This document shows, piece by piece, positions 1-6,458 of a stretch of 15,503 bases of DNA (positions within the stretch are counted from its first letter, which is position 1; the number at the start of each line of letters is the position of its first letter). The notes below the pieces were generated by a model, which was not told the origin of the DNA, did no database searches, and saw only the letters and a program-made list of their open reading frames with translations. The DNA lies in contig DCBP01000127.1 in NCBI GenBank assembly GCA_002314055.1, positions 1 to 15,503 of the forward strand. The letters are read 5' to 3'. The translations under genes and the position numbers were made by a program. This stretch comes from Prevotella sp. UBA1104 (GTDB lineage Bacteria; Bacteroidota; Bacteroidia; Bacteroidales; Bacteroidaceae).

Positions 1-18
1 GTAAATCCAGTAAACATC

Positions 19-106
19 ATAGTACTACTCTGCACCTTTGGTGCAGCTACCTTGCACCAAAAGTGTTTAGTAGAAACGCTTGCGGCGTTTGATACATACG
101 CTAAAA
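19..106. repeat. Degenerate 22-nt tandem hairpin repeats at the left edge
   Basis: Four 22-nt registers can be laid over 19-40, 41-62, 63-84 and 85-106. The last two begin GTGTTT and GCGTTT exactly 22 nt apart, and GTGTTTAGTAGAAACGCT at 63-80 closely matches the unit of the array at 12299-12386. The region also holds CTGCACC-TTT-GGTGCAG (30-46), GTGCA paired with TGCAC (41-45 and 54-58), and AAACGC-TTGCG-GCGTTT (74-90). Different stem sequences in a shared register suggest that hairpin-forming ability is kept rather than primary sequence. No gene is visible in 1-118. The array may continue past the window edge, and it lies just downstream of the mrp stop, so it could also help end transcription. 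Confidence 0.5.
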
Positions 107-118
107 TTATCTACAGCG

Positions 119-1243
119 TCAGTCTTTTGTCTTCACAATCTTCGTCTTCGGCTGCTCCTTGTTGCGGCGGTTCACCATGGTTACTACTGCCTGGGCAAGG
201 TTAAGGAATGCCTGACCGGTGATTGTCTCCGGATGACAGGCAGCAGGCTCACCCTTGTCGCCACTCTCGCAGATGCTCTGAACAAGAGGAATCTGGGCAA
301 GAAGAGGTATATGCAGTTCTTCGGCGAGATGCTTGCAGCCCTCCTTGCCGAAGATATAATACTTGTTTTCGGGGAGTTCGGCAGGAGTGAACCATGCCAT
401 ATTCTCCACCATACCGAGGATAGGCACATTCACCTTGTCGTTCTGATACATGTCGATTCCCTTACGCGCATCGGCAAGAGCAACACTCTGAGGAGTGCTC
501 ACGATTACGGCTCCCGTGATGGCAAGAGTCTGAAGGAGGGTCAAATGGATATCGCTCGTGCCCGGTGGGGTGTCGAGGATAAAATAGTCGAGATCGCCCC
601 AGTTGGCATCGGCAATCAACTGCTTCAGGGCATTCGACGCCATACCGCCGCGCCACAACGTTGCCGTCTCGGCATTCACGAAGAAACCGATGCTGAGGAG
701 CTTCACGCCATACTGCTCGATTGGCTCTATGAGCTGGCGGCCGTCTACGTCTACTGCATACGGACGGGCATCCTCGCAGTTGAACATCTTCGGCATCGAC
801 GGACCGAAGATATCGGTGTCCAAGAGTCCCACTTTATAGCCGAGACGAGCCAGGGCAATGGCAAGGTTTGCCGATACGGTGCTCTTGCCCACTCCACCCT
901 TGCCGCTACTTACGGCAATGACATTCTTCACCTCGGGCAGGAGTTTCTCTACCTCTGGGCGCGGCTTCGACTTGTATTCGAGCGAGATGTTTATCTCCAC
1001 CTCGTTGCCGGCGCCTTCGCCCTCCATCTTGCTCACGTTGTAGCGGATTGCAGCCTCGGCAGACTTGACGGTAGACTTGAGGAAAGGGTCGGTGTCGCGA
1101 GGAAAAATCAATGAGAATGATACCTTATTGCCGTCGATACGCAGATTGTCGGCTACCATCTCGCTCTCCACGAGGTTCTTCTTCGTTCCGGGATACGTTA
1201 CGGTTGCAAGCGCATCCATTATTAGTTTTGGATATAGAGTCAT
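119..1243 (-). CDS. mrp: Mrp/NBP35-family P-loop ATPase (iron-sulfur cluster carrier type)
   Basis: The 374-residue protein starts at ATG 1243. It has an N-terminal MIP18/DUF59-like domain (about 1-95) followed by a SIMIBI P-loop ATPase with the deviant Walker A GKGGVGKST at 114-122, LDTDIFGPS near 141-149 and ILDTPPGTSD near 222-231. The family binds and transfers Fe-S clusters to apo-proteins in the cytosol, usually as a dimer. The conserved CxxC that bridges the cluster in Mrp/ApbC is not visible: the segment after ENM (280-282) reads AWFTPAELPENK, with a single Cys at about 303. I believe other Bacteroidales Mrp proteins share this, but I cannot check. The C-terminus is Lys-rich. The gene follows the metal module, separated by a 487-nt repeat-filled gap, so it may have its own promoter. 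The family assignment is firm; the cluster-carrier role is inferred from the family. Confidence 0.95.
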   Translation of the reverse strand: MTLYPKLIMDALATVTYPGTKKNLVESEMVADNLRIDGNKVSFSLIFPRDTDPFLKSTVKSAEAAIRYNVSKMEGEGAGNEVEINISLEYKSKPRPEVEKLLPEVKNVIAVSSGKGGVGKSTVSANLAIALARLGYKVGLLDTDIFGPSMPKMFNCEDARPYAVDVDGRQLIEPIEQYGVKLLSIGFFVNAETATLWRGGMASNALKQLIADANWGDLDYFILDTPPGTSDIHLTLLQTLAITGAVIVSTPQSVALADARKGIDMYQNDKVNVPILGMVENMAWFTPAELPENKYYIFGKEGCKHLAEELHIPLLAQIPLVQSICESGDKGEPAACHPETITGQAFLNLAQAVVTMVNRRNKEQPKTKIVKTKD

Positions 1244-1288
1244 GTTAATTTATAATTTATAATTCATAATTTAACTTTGTAATTGAAG

Positions 1289-1330
1289 ATCTTCCCCTCC
1301 CCCGCCTCCCCCTCCGGGGGCGGAGCAGTT
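1289..1330 (+). repeat. GC-rich element, left arm of inverted pair 1
   Basis: This 42-nt copy begins ATCTTCCCCTCCCCCGCC and ends GGGGCGGAGCAGTT. Its reverse complement is found at 1529-1570 with 39 of 42 positions identical; the three differences all fall in the 5-nt loop between the CCCC and GGGG runs. The arm therefore also forms a small hairpin of its own. It belongs to the dispersed GC-rich family described for the copies at 2054, 2240, 13709, 13872 and 14497. Confidence 0.85.
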
Positions 1331-1375
1331 ACCTTTGTCTGCAATAATTTCCCTCAAGCTATTTGTCTTTTATTT

Positions 1376-1492
1376 ACATCAAACTCTTCTGTTTTCACAT
1401 CAAGCCCTTCAGTTTTACATCAAACCCTTCAGTTTCACATCAAACTCTTCAGTTTTACATCAAACCCTTCAGTTTCACATCAAACTCTTCAG
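1376..1492. repeat. 20-nt tandem repeat array (about 6 units)
   Basis: The unit is ACATCAAACYCTTCAGTTTY. Units begin at 1376 (21 nt, first and most divergent), 1397, 1417, 1437, 1457 and 1477 (partial). From 1417 onward the variants alternate: CCC units ending TTTC, then CTC units ending TTTT. This gives a 40-nt higher-order period, as expected from duplication of a dimer. Each unit contains AAACT-CTTC-AGTTT or AAACC-CTTC-AGTTT, a 4-5 bp stem with a CTTC loop. The 20-nt period is not a multiple of three, so it is unlikely to be coding. It lies centrally between the two arms of inverted pair 1. Confidence 0.9.
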
Positions 1493-1528
1493 ATATTACT
1501 CCATAATTATCTTCTGAGCTATCAAGGA

Positions 1529-1570
1529 AACTGCTCCGCCCCTGAAAGGGGAGGCGGGGGAGGGGAAGAT
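1529..1570 (-). repeat. GC-rich element, right arm of inverted pair 1
   Basis: This is the inverted partner of 1289-1330 (39 of 42 identical). The similarity continues a little towards the inside of the pair: GCAGTTACCTTTG on the left and, reading inward, GCAGTTTCCTTG on the right. Together the arms bracket a unit of 282 nt. Confidence 0.85.
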
Positions 1571-1606
1571 TGCAGATTTAAATCTTCTGAGTAAAATACT
1601 CTTATG

Positions 1607-1614
1607 CAAAGGTA
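1607..1614 (-). promoter_or_regulatory. Candidate Bacteroidota -7 box upstream of mrp
   Basis: The minus strand reads TACCTTTG, which fits the TAnnTTTG -7 consensus of Bacteroidota primary-sigma promoters. No good TTG/TTTG -33 element lies 19-21 nt upstream (the nearest TTG is only about 12 nt away), so the call is weak. It would give mrp a leader of about 350 nt running through the repeat pair and array. Confidence 0.35.
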
Positions 1615-1628
1615 ATGTTTTTTTAGCA

Positions 1629-1705
1629 AGAATTGGAGAATTAAGAGTATTCATATGCAAATCAGTAATGAAATAGCAATGAAAACACCTAAATTCTCCA
1701 ATTCT
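1629..1705. repeat. 14-bp perfect inverted repeat with nested smaller repeats
   Basis: AGAATTGGAGAATT (1629-1642) and AATTCTCCAATTCT (1692-1705) are perfect reverse complements separated by 49 nt. A second pair overlaps it: AATACTCTTA (1595-1604) with TAAGAGTATT (1642-1651). GAGTA-AAA-TACTC lies at 1589-1601. The region begins 25 nt after the HMA gene's stop codon, so it may be a 3' end structure of the metal operon, but the arms have no GC-rich stem with a U-run typical of an intrinsic terminator. Confidence 0.6.
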
Positions 1706-1730
1706 CATAAAGATTATCGAAAGAAAGACG

Positions 1731-2048
1731 TTATTCCTCAACCGTCTGTTTCTCCACCTTCTCGCCCGGCTGGAGCTGACGCACGTCGTAGTCTATCTTC
1801 TTAAATGCCTCTACGAGTTTCTCCACCGATGTCTTGTCGGCATCATAGGTGATGGTTACGGTCTGGTCGGGCACGCTGGTCTCGATTTTCTTCACTCCTT
1901 TCTCAAAACGGATATTACCCTTGATTTTCTTCTCGCATCCCTCGCAGTGCATCTGCGGATCGGTGGTGAACACTACGGTTTTGATGTCCTTGGCATAGAT
2001 GCTCAATGCCATCATCGACATCATGATGAATGATAAAAACTTTTTCAT
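1731..2048 (-). CDS. Periplasmic heavy-metal-associated (HMA) domain protein
   Basis: The 105-residue protein from ATG 2048 starts MKKFLSFIMMSMMALSIYA, a signal peptide with likely cleavage near residue 19-20, so it should act in the periplasm. The remainder is a single HMA fold with the metal motif MHCEGC (Cys35 and Cys38), comparable to the GMxCxxC of MerP, Atx1 and CopZ, followed by FEKGVKKIETSV and the C-terminal FKKIDYDV strand typical of the fold. It probably binds Cu(I) or another soft metal and passes it to or from partners. It lies downstream of the P1B ATPase and is very likely co-transcribed with it. An in-frame extension to a TTG at 2099 only translates the repeat element and is rejected. 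The family is clear; the metal is inferred from context. Confidence 0.88.
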   Translation of the reverse strand: MKKFLSFIMMSMMALSIYAKDIKTVVFTTDPQMHCEGCEKKIKGNIRFEKGVKKIETSVPDQTVTITYDADKTSVEKLVEAFKKIDYDVRQLQPGEKVEKQTVEE

Positions 2049-2053
2049 AATTG

Positions 2054-2133
2054 AAGCCCCTCCCCCGCACCGCTCTTCGAGCAGTTTTCCCCTCCCCATG
2101 AGGAGATGGGAGTGATATGCTTGGGGGATTTTT
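2054..2133 (+). repeat. GC-rich two-hairpin element, copy A (left arm of pair 2)
   Basis: The copy runs from AAGCCCCTCCCCCGCACC through the hairpin GCTCTTCGAGC, then TTTTCCCCTCCCC, a weak second hairpin, and ATATGCTTGGGGGATTTTT. Copy B at 13709-13790 shows the same order with about three quarters of positions matching by eye, including the TTTGCTTGGAGGATTTTT end. Its GC-rich edge ends 5 nt upstream of the HMA start codon (minus strand GGGGAGGGGCTTCAATT-ATG), placing a purine-rich stretch where a ribosome binding site would be. Confidence 0.85.
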
Positions 2134-2239
2134 GGGGAGATTTTAAATGTTATTATTGTTACTTAATACTCTAATTTAAATGAATATATATATTATATAC
2201 TTTTAGTCAACCGATTGCCATATTTACGGAATCAAAGCC

Positions 2240-2305
2240 ATCTACTCCCCTCCCTCCTGGGGGAGGGGGAAGCCGCTCAAAGAGCGGTGCGGGGGAGAGG
2301 CTTTA
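2240..2305 (-). repeat. GC-rich two-hairpin element, copy C (right arm of pair 2)
   Basis: On the minus strand it reads AAGCCTCTCCCCCGCACC, the hairpin CCGCTCTTTGAGCGG, CTTCCCCCTCCCCC, a second hairpin around CAGGAG, and GGGGAGTAGAT. It is the inverted partner of copy A, with about 105 nt of AT-rich sequence between them. The first 29 nt are translated: they encode the last eight residues (KPLPRTAL) and the TGA stop of the P1B ATPase. Confidence 0.85.
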
Positions 2306-4226
2306 ATGAATTCAACACTACGCTCACGCTCGACATTGCCATCAGTGCACTTGCCCACATCGGAGTAATCTGGAAGTCTATGCCGAAGAGCCTCAACGCT
2401 CCGGCTGCCACAGGAATGCACACGAGGTTGTAGACGAATGCCCAGAAGAGATTCTGCCATATCAGGCGGGTGGTCTGGCGGCTCATTCGCACGGCTTCGG
2501 GCAGGGTCATAAGGTCATCGCCCATCAGCGTAACCTGTGCGGCATCGATTGCCACGTCTGTTCCGGTGCCTATGGCTATGCCTACATCGGCAAGGGCGAG
2601 TGCCTGAGTGTCGTTGATGCCGTCGCCCACCATAGCCACATATTTGCCTTCTTGCTGAAGGCGCGAAACGAGCTGCTGCTTGTCGTCGGGCTTCACCTGA
2701 CTCTGATAATGCTTGATGCCGGCTTTCTCTGCCCAATAGGCTGCCGCTTCTTCCTTGTCGCCGCTCATCATATACACCTCTATGCCTTCACGATGAAGGG
2801 CTGCAATTGCCTCACGGGCGTTCGGCTTCAGCGTTTCGCGCTCTTCGAGCGGAAGGTCGGCGGCTTTCGTGAAGTCGATGTTGCGGTTGGGGACGGTCAG
2901 CGTACCGGTTTTGTCGATTACTATGGCATTTACCTTGCGGAGTTTCTCCAGTGCCGCGGCATCCTTGATTAGGATATGGCGACTCGCTGCCCTGCCGATA
3001 CCTACCATGAGGGCTGTAGGAGTGGCAAGTCCCATGGCACACGGACAGGCGATTACCAATACCGCCACTGCCGATATTATGGCATGGGGCAAGCCTTCGA
3101 CACCGCCCACGGCAAACCATATTATAAAGGTGAGGAGCGAGAGGCCGACGATGGTTGGCACGAAGACGAGGGCTGCCTTGTCGACAAGTCGCTGCACGGG
3201 GGCTTTCGACGACTGCGCTTCTTGTACCATACGGATTATCTGTGCGAGGGCTGTCTTCTCGCCCACCTGCTGTGCTCTCAGACGAAGCTTTCCCTGACTG
3301 GGTATCGTTCCGGCAAGCACTCTGTCGCCTGTGCGCTTTGCCACGGGAGCCGGTTCGCCGCTTATCATCGCCTCGTCAACGTATGCTGCATCGGGAGTCA
3401 TGAAGCTCTCGGCAGAAACGACGGTGCCGTCGACGGGTATCTTCTCCCCTGCCCTAACCTCAAGGATGTCGCCATAGGCTATTGCCGATATCGGTACATC
3501 GTTAAGCTCGTCACCATTGACAATTCGGGCGGTCTTTGGCTGCATTCCAAGAAGTTGACGTATGCTTGATGCCGTACTGTCCTTTGCCTTTTCTTCGAGG
3601 CATCGCCCGGTGAGCACGAAGGTTATTATCATCACGGAGGCATCAAAATACGTATGCCATTCTATGCCGCATGCTCCCCATACCTGTTCGCCCCAGAAGG
3701 TGTTGAACGTGCTGAAGAGGAAGGCAACGAGGGTGCTCAATGCCACGAGCGAATCCATGTTTGCCGTATGGTGGCGCAGCTGCTTGAAGGCTGATACGTA
3801 AAACTGCCGTCCGCAATATACCATGTTTAATAAGGCAAGAATCATGCAGACCTGATTGGAGAACATGTCATTCATGCCGTGTATATCGCTTGATGCCGAG
3901 AGGTTTATCCATCCCATCGACACAGCCATAGTGAGTATGGAAAAGAGCCACGAAAGGATGGTTCGGCGTTTGGTTAGCGTAAACTCCCTGCGTGTGATTG
4001 CCTCCACGTCGCATCCGGCCTCTACAACCATATCGTAGCCGGCGGCACTCACCGCACGCTTCATGTCATCGGGAGTAACAACATCCGGGTTATAGTCCAC
4101 GAGTGCCGTTCTGCCGACGAGCGATACGGATACCGACGACACTCCGTTGAGCGAGGAGAGTGTCTTCTCCACATTGGCGGCACACACGGAGCATGCCATG
4201 CCAAGGATCGGAAATGTTTGTTTCAT
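2277..4226 (-). CDS. P1B-type copper-transporting ATPase lacking the nucleotide-binding N-domain
   Basis: The protein from ATG 4226 has 649 residues; a TTG 12 nt upstream is less likely. It has an N-terminal HMA domain (GMACSVC, Cys12 and Cys15) and eight likely membrane segments (about 90-110, 124-143, 157-178, 195-210, 352-375, 383-408, 593-611, 623-641). It also has the actuator motif SGEP (about 289-292), CPC in TM6 (394-396), DKTGTLT with the phosphorylated Asp438, GDK (489-491) and GDGIND (534-539). YN in TM7 and MSS in TM8 fit Cu(I) pumps of the CopA type. Only 51 residues separate Asp438 from GDK, and there is no SxxHPL or GxG motif, so the N-domain that normally binds ATP is absent. 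The P-domain resumes cleanly at ETLKPNAREAI. It abuts the receptor gene upstream. The last eight residues come from repeat copy C. Pump identity is strong; activity without an N-domain is open. Confidence 0.92.
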   Translation of the reverse strand: MKQTFPILGMACSVCAANVEKTLSSLNGVSSVSVSLVGRTALVDYNPDVVTPDDMKRAVSAAGYDMVVEAGCDVEAITRREFTLTKRRTILSWLFSILTMAVSMGWINLSASSDIHGMNDMFSNQVCMILALLNMVYCGRQFYVSAFKQLRHHTANMDSLVALSTLVAFLFSTFNTFWGEQVWGACGIEWHTYFDASVMIITFVLTGRCLEEKAKDSTASSIRQLLGMQPKTARIVNGDELNDVPISAIAYGDILEVRAGEKIPVDGTVVSAESFMTPDAAYVDEAMISGEPAPVAKRTGDRVLAGTIPSQGKLRLRAQQVGEKTALAQIIRMVQEAQSSKAPVQRLVDKAALVFVPTIVGLSLLTFIIWFAVGGVEGLPHAIISAVAVLVIACPCAMGLATPTALMVGIGRAASRHILIKDAAALEKLRKVNAIVIDKTGTLTVPNRNIDFTKAADLPLEERETLKPNAREAIAALHREGIEVYMMSGDKEEAAAYWAEKAGIKHYQSQVKPDDKQQLVSRLQQEGKYVAMVGDGINDTQALALADVGIAIGTGTDVAIDAAQVTLMGDDLMTLPEAVRMSRQTTRLIWQNLFWAFVYNLVCIPVAAGALRLFGIDFQITPMWASALMAMSSVSVVLNSLKPLPRTAL

Positions 4227-4238
4227 ATTAATATTCAA

Positions 4239-6317
4239 TTAAATTGTTACCCTTATTCCGGCATAGAACATTCTGCCCAATACCGGTCCCCATACCATCG
4301 TAGGTTCGAATTCGCTGCTCCACGGCTTGTCGGCATTCACGATAGGATGCTTCTGCTTGAAGTTTGTCAGGTTCTCGCCGCCCACATATACCGAGAAGTG
4401 GCGGAACCAGCGCGTTACCTGAAGCGAGAGCTGCTCGTAGGCATGAAAACGCGTGTTCCACGACATACTACCGTCTGTCAGGGTGTATGGCTTCGGCATT
4501 CTGCCGCCGCCGTTGAGCTGAAGGTTTAGGTCGAACTGCCATAGTTCAAGCGGTGTTTTGTATGAGAGGGCAAGCAGCGCCTTGTATTTGCTCTGAAGAG
4601 GTTTCTCGAGCAGTTCGCCCCCGTATGTCGTCTTCACATCGTTGAGTCGGTAGGCGGCAGTAACCTGTAGACCGCTGACTGGTTCGTATGTGGCATCAGC
4701 CTGGAAGGTGTGCGAGTATGACTTGCCATTAAGGTTTGTGATATGTATCTCCTTAGGATTTGAATCATAATCCACCACTGCCTGATTGCTGAATCTGGTA
4801 TAGAAGTACTCTATATTCAGCTTCAGCAGTCTGCCGAAGAGCTGGAAGTTCCATGCCGTCGTGGCTCCATAATTCCATGCCTTCTCCTGGTCGAGCGGAT
4901 CAACAGAGAATGTTCTGCCGCTGGCAAGCAGATAGTTGTTTTCGGCAAAGTCATGAACTGTGCGGTATGCCTTTCCGGCAGACAGACGGAGAGTGAAGAA
5001 CTGTGCCGGCGAGAACTTCACGTTGAAACGCGGCGTATAGAAGGTGCCGTATCCTGAGCTGTGGTCTACGCGGAAGCCTGCCATTGCCGTTATCTTGTGG
5101 TTCCAGTCGAAGGTGTACTGCGCATAGGCTCCTGGTACGGTTTCATTTTCGTCAACATGATTACGAACCTGACTTTCATCGTTGAGGAAATAGTATTGCT
5201 TCAAATAGTCGTGGTTCAGACTAAGTCCTGCAGAGAGGTTGTGCATCTTCGTGAAGTTTGTTTCAAACATGAGCGAAGCGTATAGATTTTTCTCGTTTAC
5301 GTCGTACGTCTTGCGCCCGTAAGTGGCGTTCATCTCGTGCATAGATGCTGATGTCATGAGGGCTATGTTCATACCTTTCTCCTTGTCTATCACATAGGCA
5401 TGCTTCATGTAGCCCTCGTAGCGCTTTGTGTCGATGTCAATCTTGTAGCGTGCTGGATGGAACTTTTGAAATTCGCTTAGAGGATACCATTTGTATGGTT
5501 CCTGAAGATACGCCTCGTGATCATGAAGCTGTCCGCCCTCTCGTTTCTCGAGCAGGGCGGCTATTCCGCCGTGGAAGATATACTTGTCGCCAAGGTATGC
5601 CCAGCGATTCTGCAGGTGTCCCTGTCGCACGGCAGGCTTGTCAATAAATCCGTCGCCGTTCTCGTCGTGTTTTTTAAACTGGTCTTCGTAGTGGGCAAGT
5701 ATCTCGGTGGATAGTTTCGGGTTGAGATGGAAATTCGACGTCACGTTTGTCTCCAGTCGACTGTCGGTATCTCCAAATAGATTTATCTCCGTCTTCCGCT
5801 CGTCTTCAGGCTGAAGGAAGTTAACGTTAATCTGTCCGGTTATTGACTCATAACCGTTTTTTACCGAAGCGCATCCTTTTGACACTTGTATGGAATTCAT
5901 CCATGGTCCCGGTACGTAGCCGAGAGAGTATGGAGTGGCAGCTCCACGGTAGTTAGGAAGATTCTCTGTGAGCATCTGAACGTATGTTCCGGCAAGTCCG
6001 AGGAGCTTTATCTGCTTGGCTCCCGTTGTGGCGTCGCTGTAGTTCACGTCTACCGACGGATTATTCTGGAAGCTCTCTCCCAGATTGCAGCATGCCGCCT
6101 TGAAGAGTTCTTGTCTGCCCATTACCATTCCGTTCAATGCTCCTGCCATACGGCGCGAAGCAGTAGACTTCACCGTTACGCCCTGCAGCTTGTGTTCAGA
6201 GTGAATGGAGTCGTTATGCTCCGGCTGCATGGAGCCAGAGTTCGCAGTATTGTTGTTTTGCGCCGTTGCCGCAATGGGGGCAATAGCTATAAGTGATGAT
6301 ATAATGTATTTGTTCAT
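4239..6317 (-). CDS. TonB-dependent outer membrane receptor, putative metal (copper) transport
   Basis: The 692-residue protein from ATG 6317 starts with a signal peptide (MNKYIISSLIAIAPIAATAQ). A short His-containing linker (residues 21-45) precedes the plug domain (about 46-165), with NPSVDVNYSD, KQIKLLGLAGTYVQML and NGYESITGQINV. A 22-strand-type beta barrel fills the rest. It lacks the CarboxypepD_reg-like N-terminal domain and any SusD partner, so it is not a SusC-type glycan importer. Residues 218-229 (DENGDGFIDKPA) resemble a calcium-binding EF-hand loop but lack the acidic twelfth position. The stop codon directly abuts the ATPase reading region (13 nt to its ATG), which argues for co-transcription. 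The receptor fold is firm; copper as substrate is inferred from the neighbouring ATPase, HMA and Cys/His-rich proteins. Confidence 0.92.
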   Translation of the reverse strand: MNKYIISSLIAIAPIAATAQNNNTANSGSMQPEHNDSIHSEHKLQGVTVKSTASRRMAGALNGMVMGRQELFKAACCNLGESFQNNPSVDVNYSDATTGAKQIKLLGLAGTYVQMLTENLPNYRGAATPYSLGYVPGPWMNSIQVSKGCASVKNGYESITGQINVNFLQPEDERKTEINLFGDTDSRLETNVTSNFHLNPKLSTEILAHYEDQFKKHDENGDGFIDKPAVRQGHLQNRWAYLGDKYIFHGGIAALLEKREGGQLHDHEAYLQEPYKWYPLSEFQKFHPARYKIDIDTKRYEGYMKHAYVIDKEKGMNIALMTSASMHEMNATYGRKTYDVNEKNLYASLMFETNFTKMHNLSAGLSLNHDYLKQYYFLNDESQVRNHVDENETVPGAYAQYTFDWNHKITAMAGFRVDHSSGYGTFYTPRFNVKFSPAQFFTLRLSAGKAYRTVHDFAENNYLLASGRTFSVDPLDQEKAWNYGATTAWNFQLFGRLLKLNIEYFYTRFSNQAVVDYDSNPKEIHITNLNGKSYSHTFQADATYEPVSGLQVTAAYRLNDVKTTYGGELLEKPLQSKYKALLALSYKTPLELWQFDLNLQLNGGGRMPKPYTLTDGSMSWNTRFHAYEQLSLQVTRWFRHFSVYVGGENLTNFKQKHPIVNADKPWSSEFEPTMVWGPVLGRMFYAGIRVTI

Positions 6318-6397
6318 TTACCTGATATGTTTTATTCCTTTATTATAATGATGCGTTTGCAAAATAGAAAAGTCTTCACTACAACCATGTTGCAATG

Positions 6398-6446
6398 AAA
6401 AAAGAAGGCATGACAAGCGGTGCATCCTGCTCTCCGCATGACGCCT
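6398..6446 (-). terminator. Imperfect hairpin plus T-run between the Cys/His protein and receptor genes
   Basis: On the minus strand AGGC (6446-6443) can pair with GCCT (6409-6406) and GCGG (6437-6434) with CCGC (6420-6417), with an unpaired internal loop between, followed by TTCTTTTTT. This resembles a weak intrinsic terminator or attenuator placed 12-60 nt after the stop of the upstream gene. GCATGAC occurs twice (6408-6414 and 6436-6442). It could lower expression of the receptor and ATPase relative to the first gene. Confidence 0.35.
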
Positions 6447-6458
6447 AAAGGAATAAAA

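Larger units (their letters stand above)
1244..1730. other. 487-nt gap between mrp and the HMA protein gene, filled with repeats
   Basis: No credible gene is seen here. Open frames on either strand translate the repeats into low-complexity peptides. From left to right the gap holds an AT-rich leader with short ATAATTT-like repeats (1246-1275), one arm of a 42-nt inverted pair (1289-1330), a 20-nt tandem array (1376-1492), the other arm (1529-1570), a 12-nt palindrome AGATTTAAATCT (1574-1585), a candidate -7 box and a long inverted repeat (1629-1705). If mrp is transcribed from the -7 box near 1607, its leader would be about 350 nt and could fold on itself through the 42-nt arms. Confidence 0.8.

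Noticed and set aside
80..1114. A 344-codon plus-strand open frame opposite mrp
   Set aside because: It is antisense to a well-recognised Mrp protein, has no family resemblance and arises from the codon bias of the gene on the other strand.
1283..1594. A plus-strand open frame through the GC-rich arms and the 20-nt array
   Set aside because: The peptide is only a translation of repeats (FTSNPSVSHQTLQ-like). The 20-nt period is not a multiple of three, and no start signal or homology is seen.
2049..2099. N-terminal extension of the HMA protein to a TTG
   Set aside because: The added residues translate repeat copy A and would hide an otherwise good signal peptide starting at ATG 2048.
2277..4226. 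The ATPase as a pseudogene with a frameshift that hides the N-domain
   Set aside because: The reading frame is continuous through the joint, the residues on both sides are well conserved, and only about 50 codons lie between the two motifs, so there is no room for a hidden N-domain in another frame.
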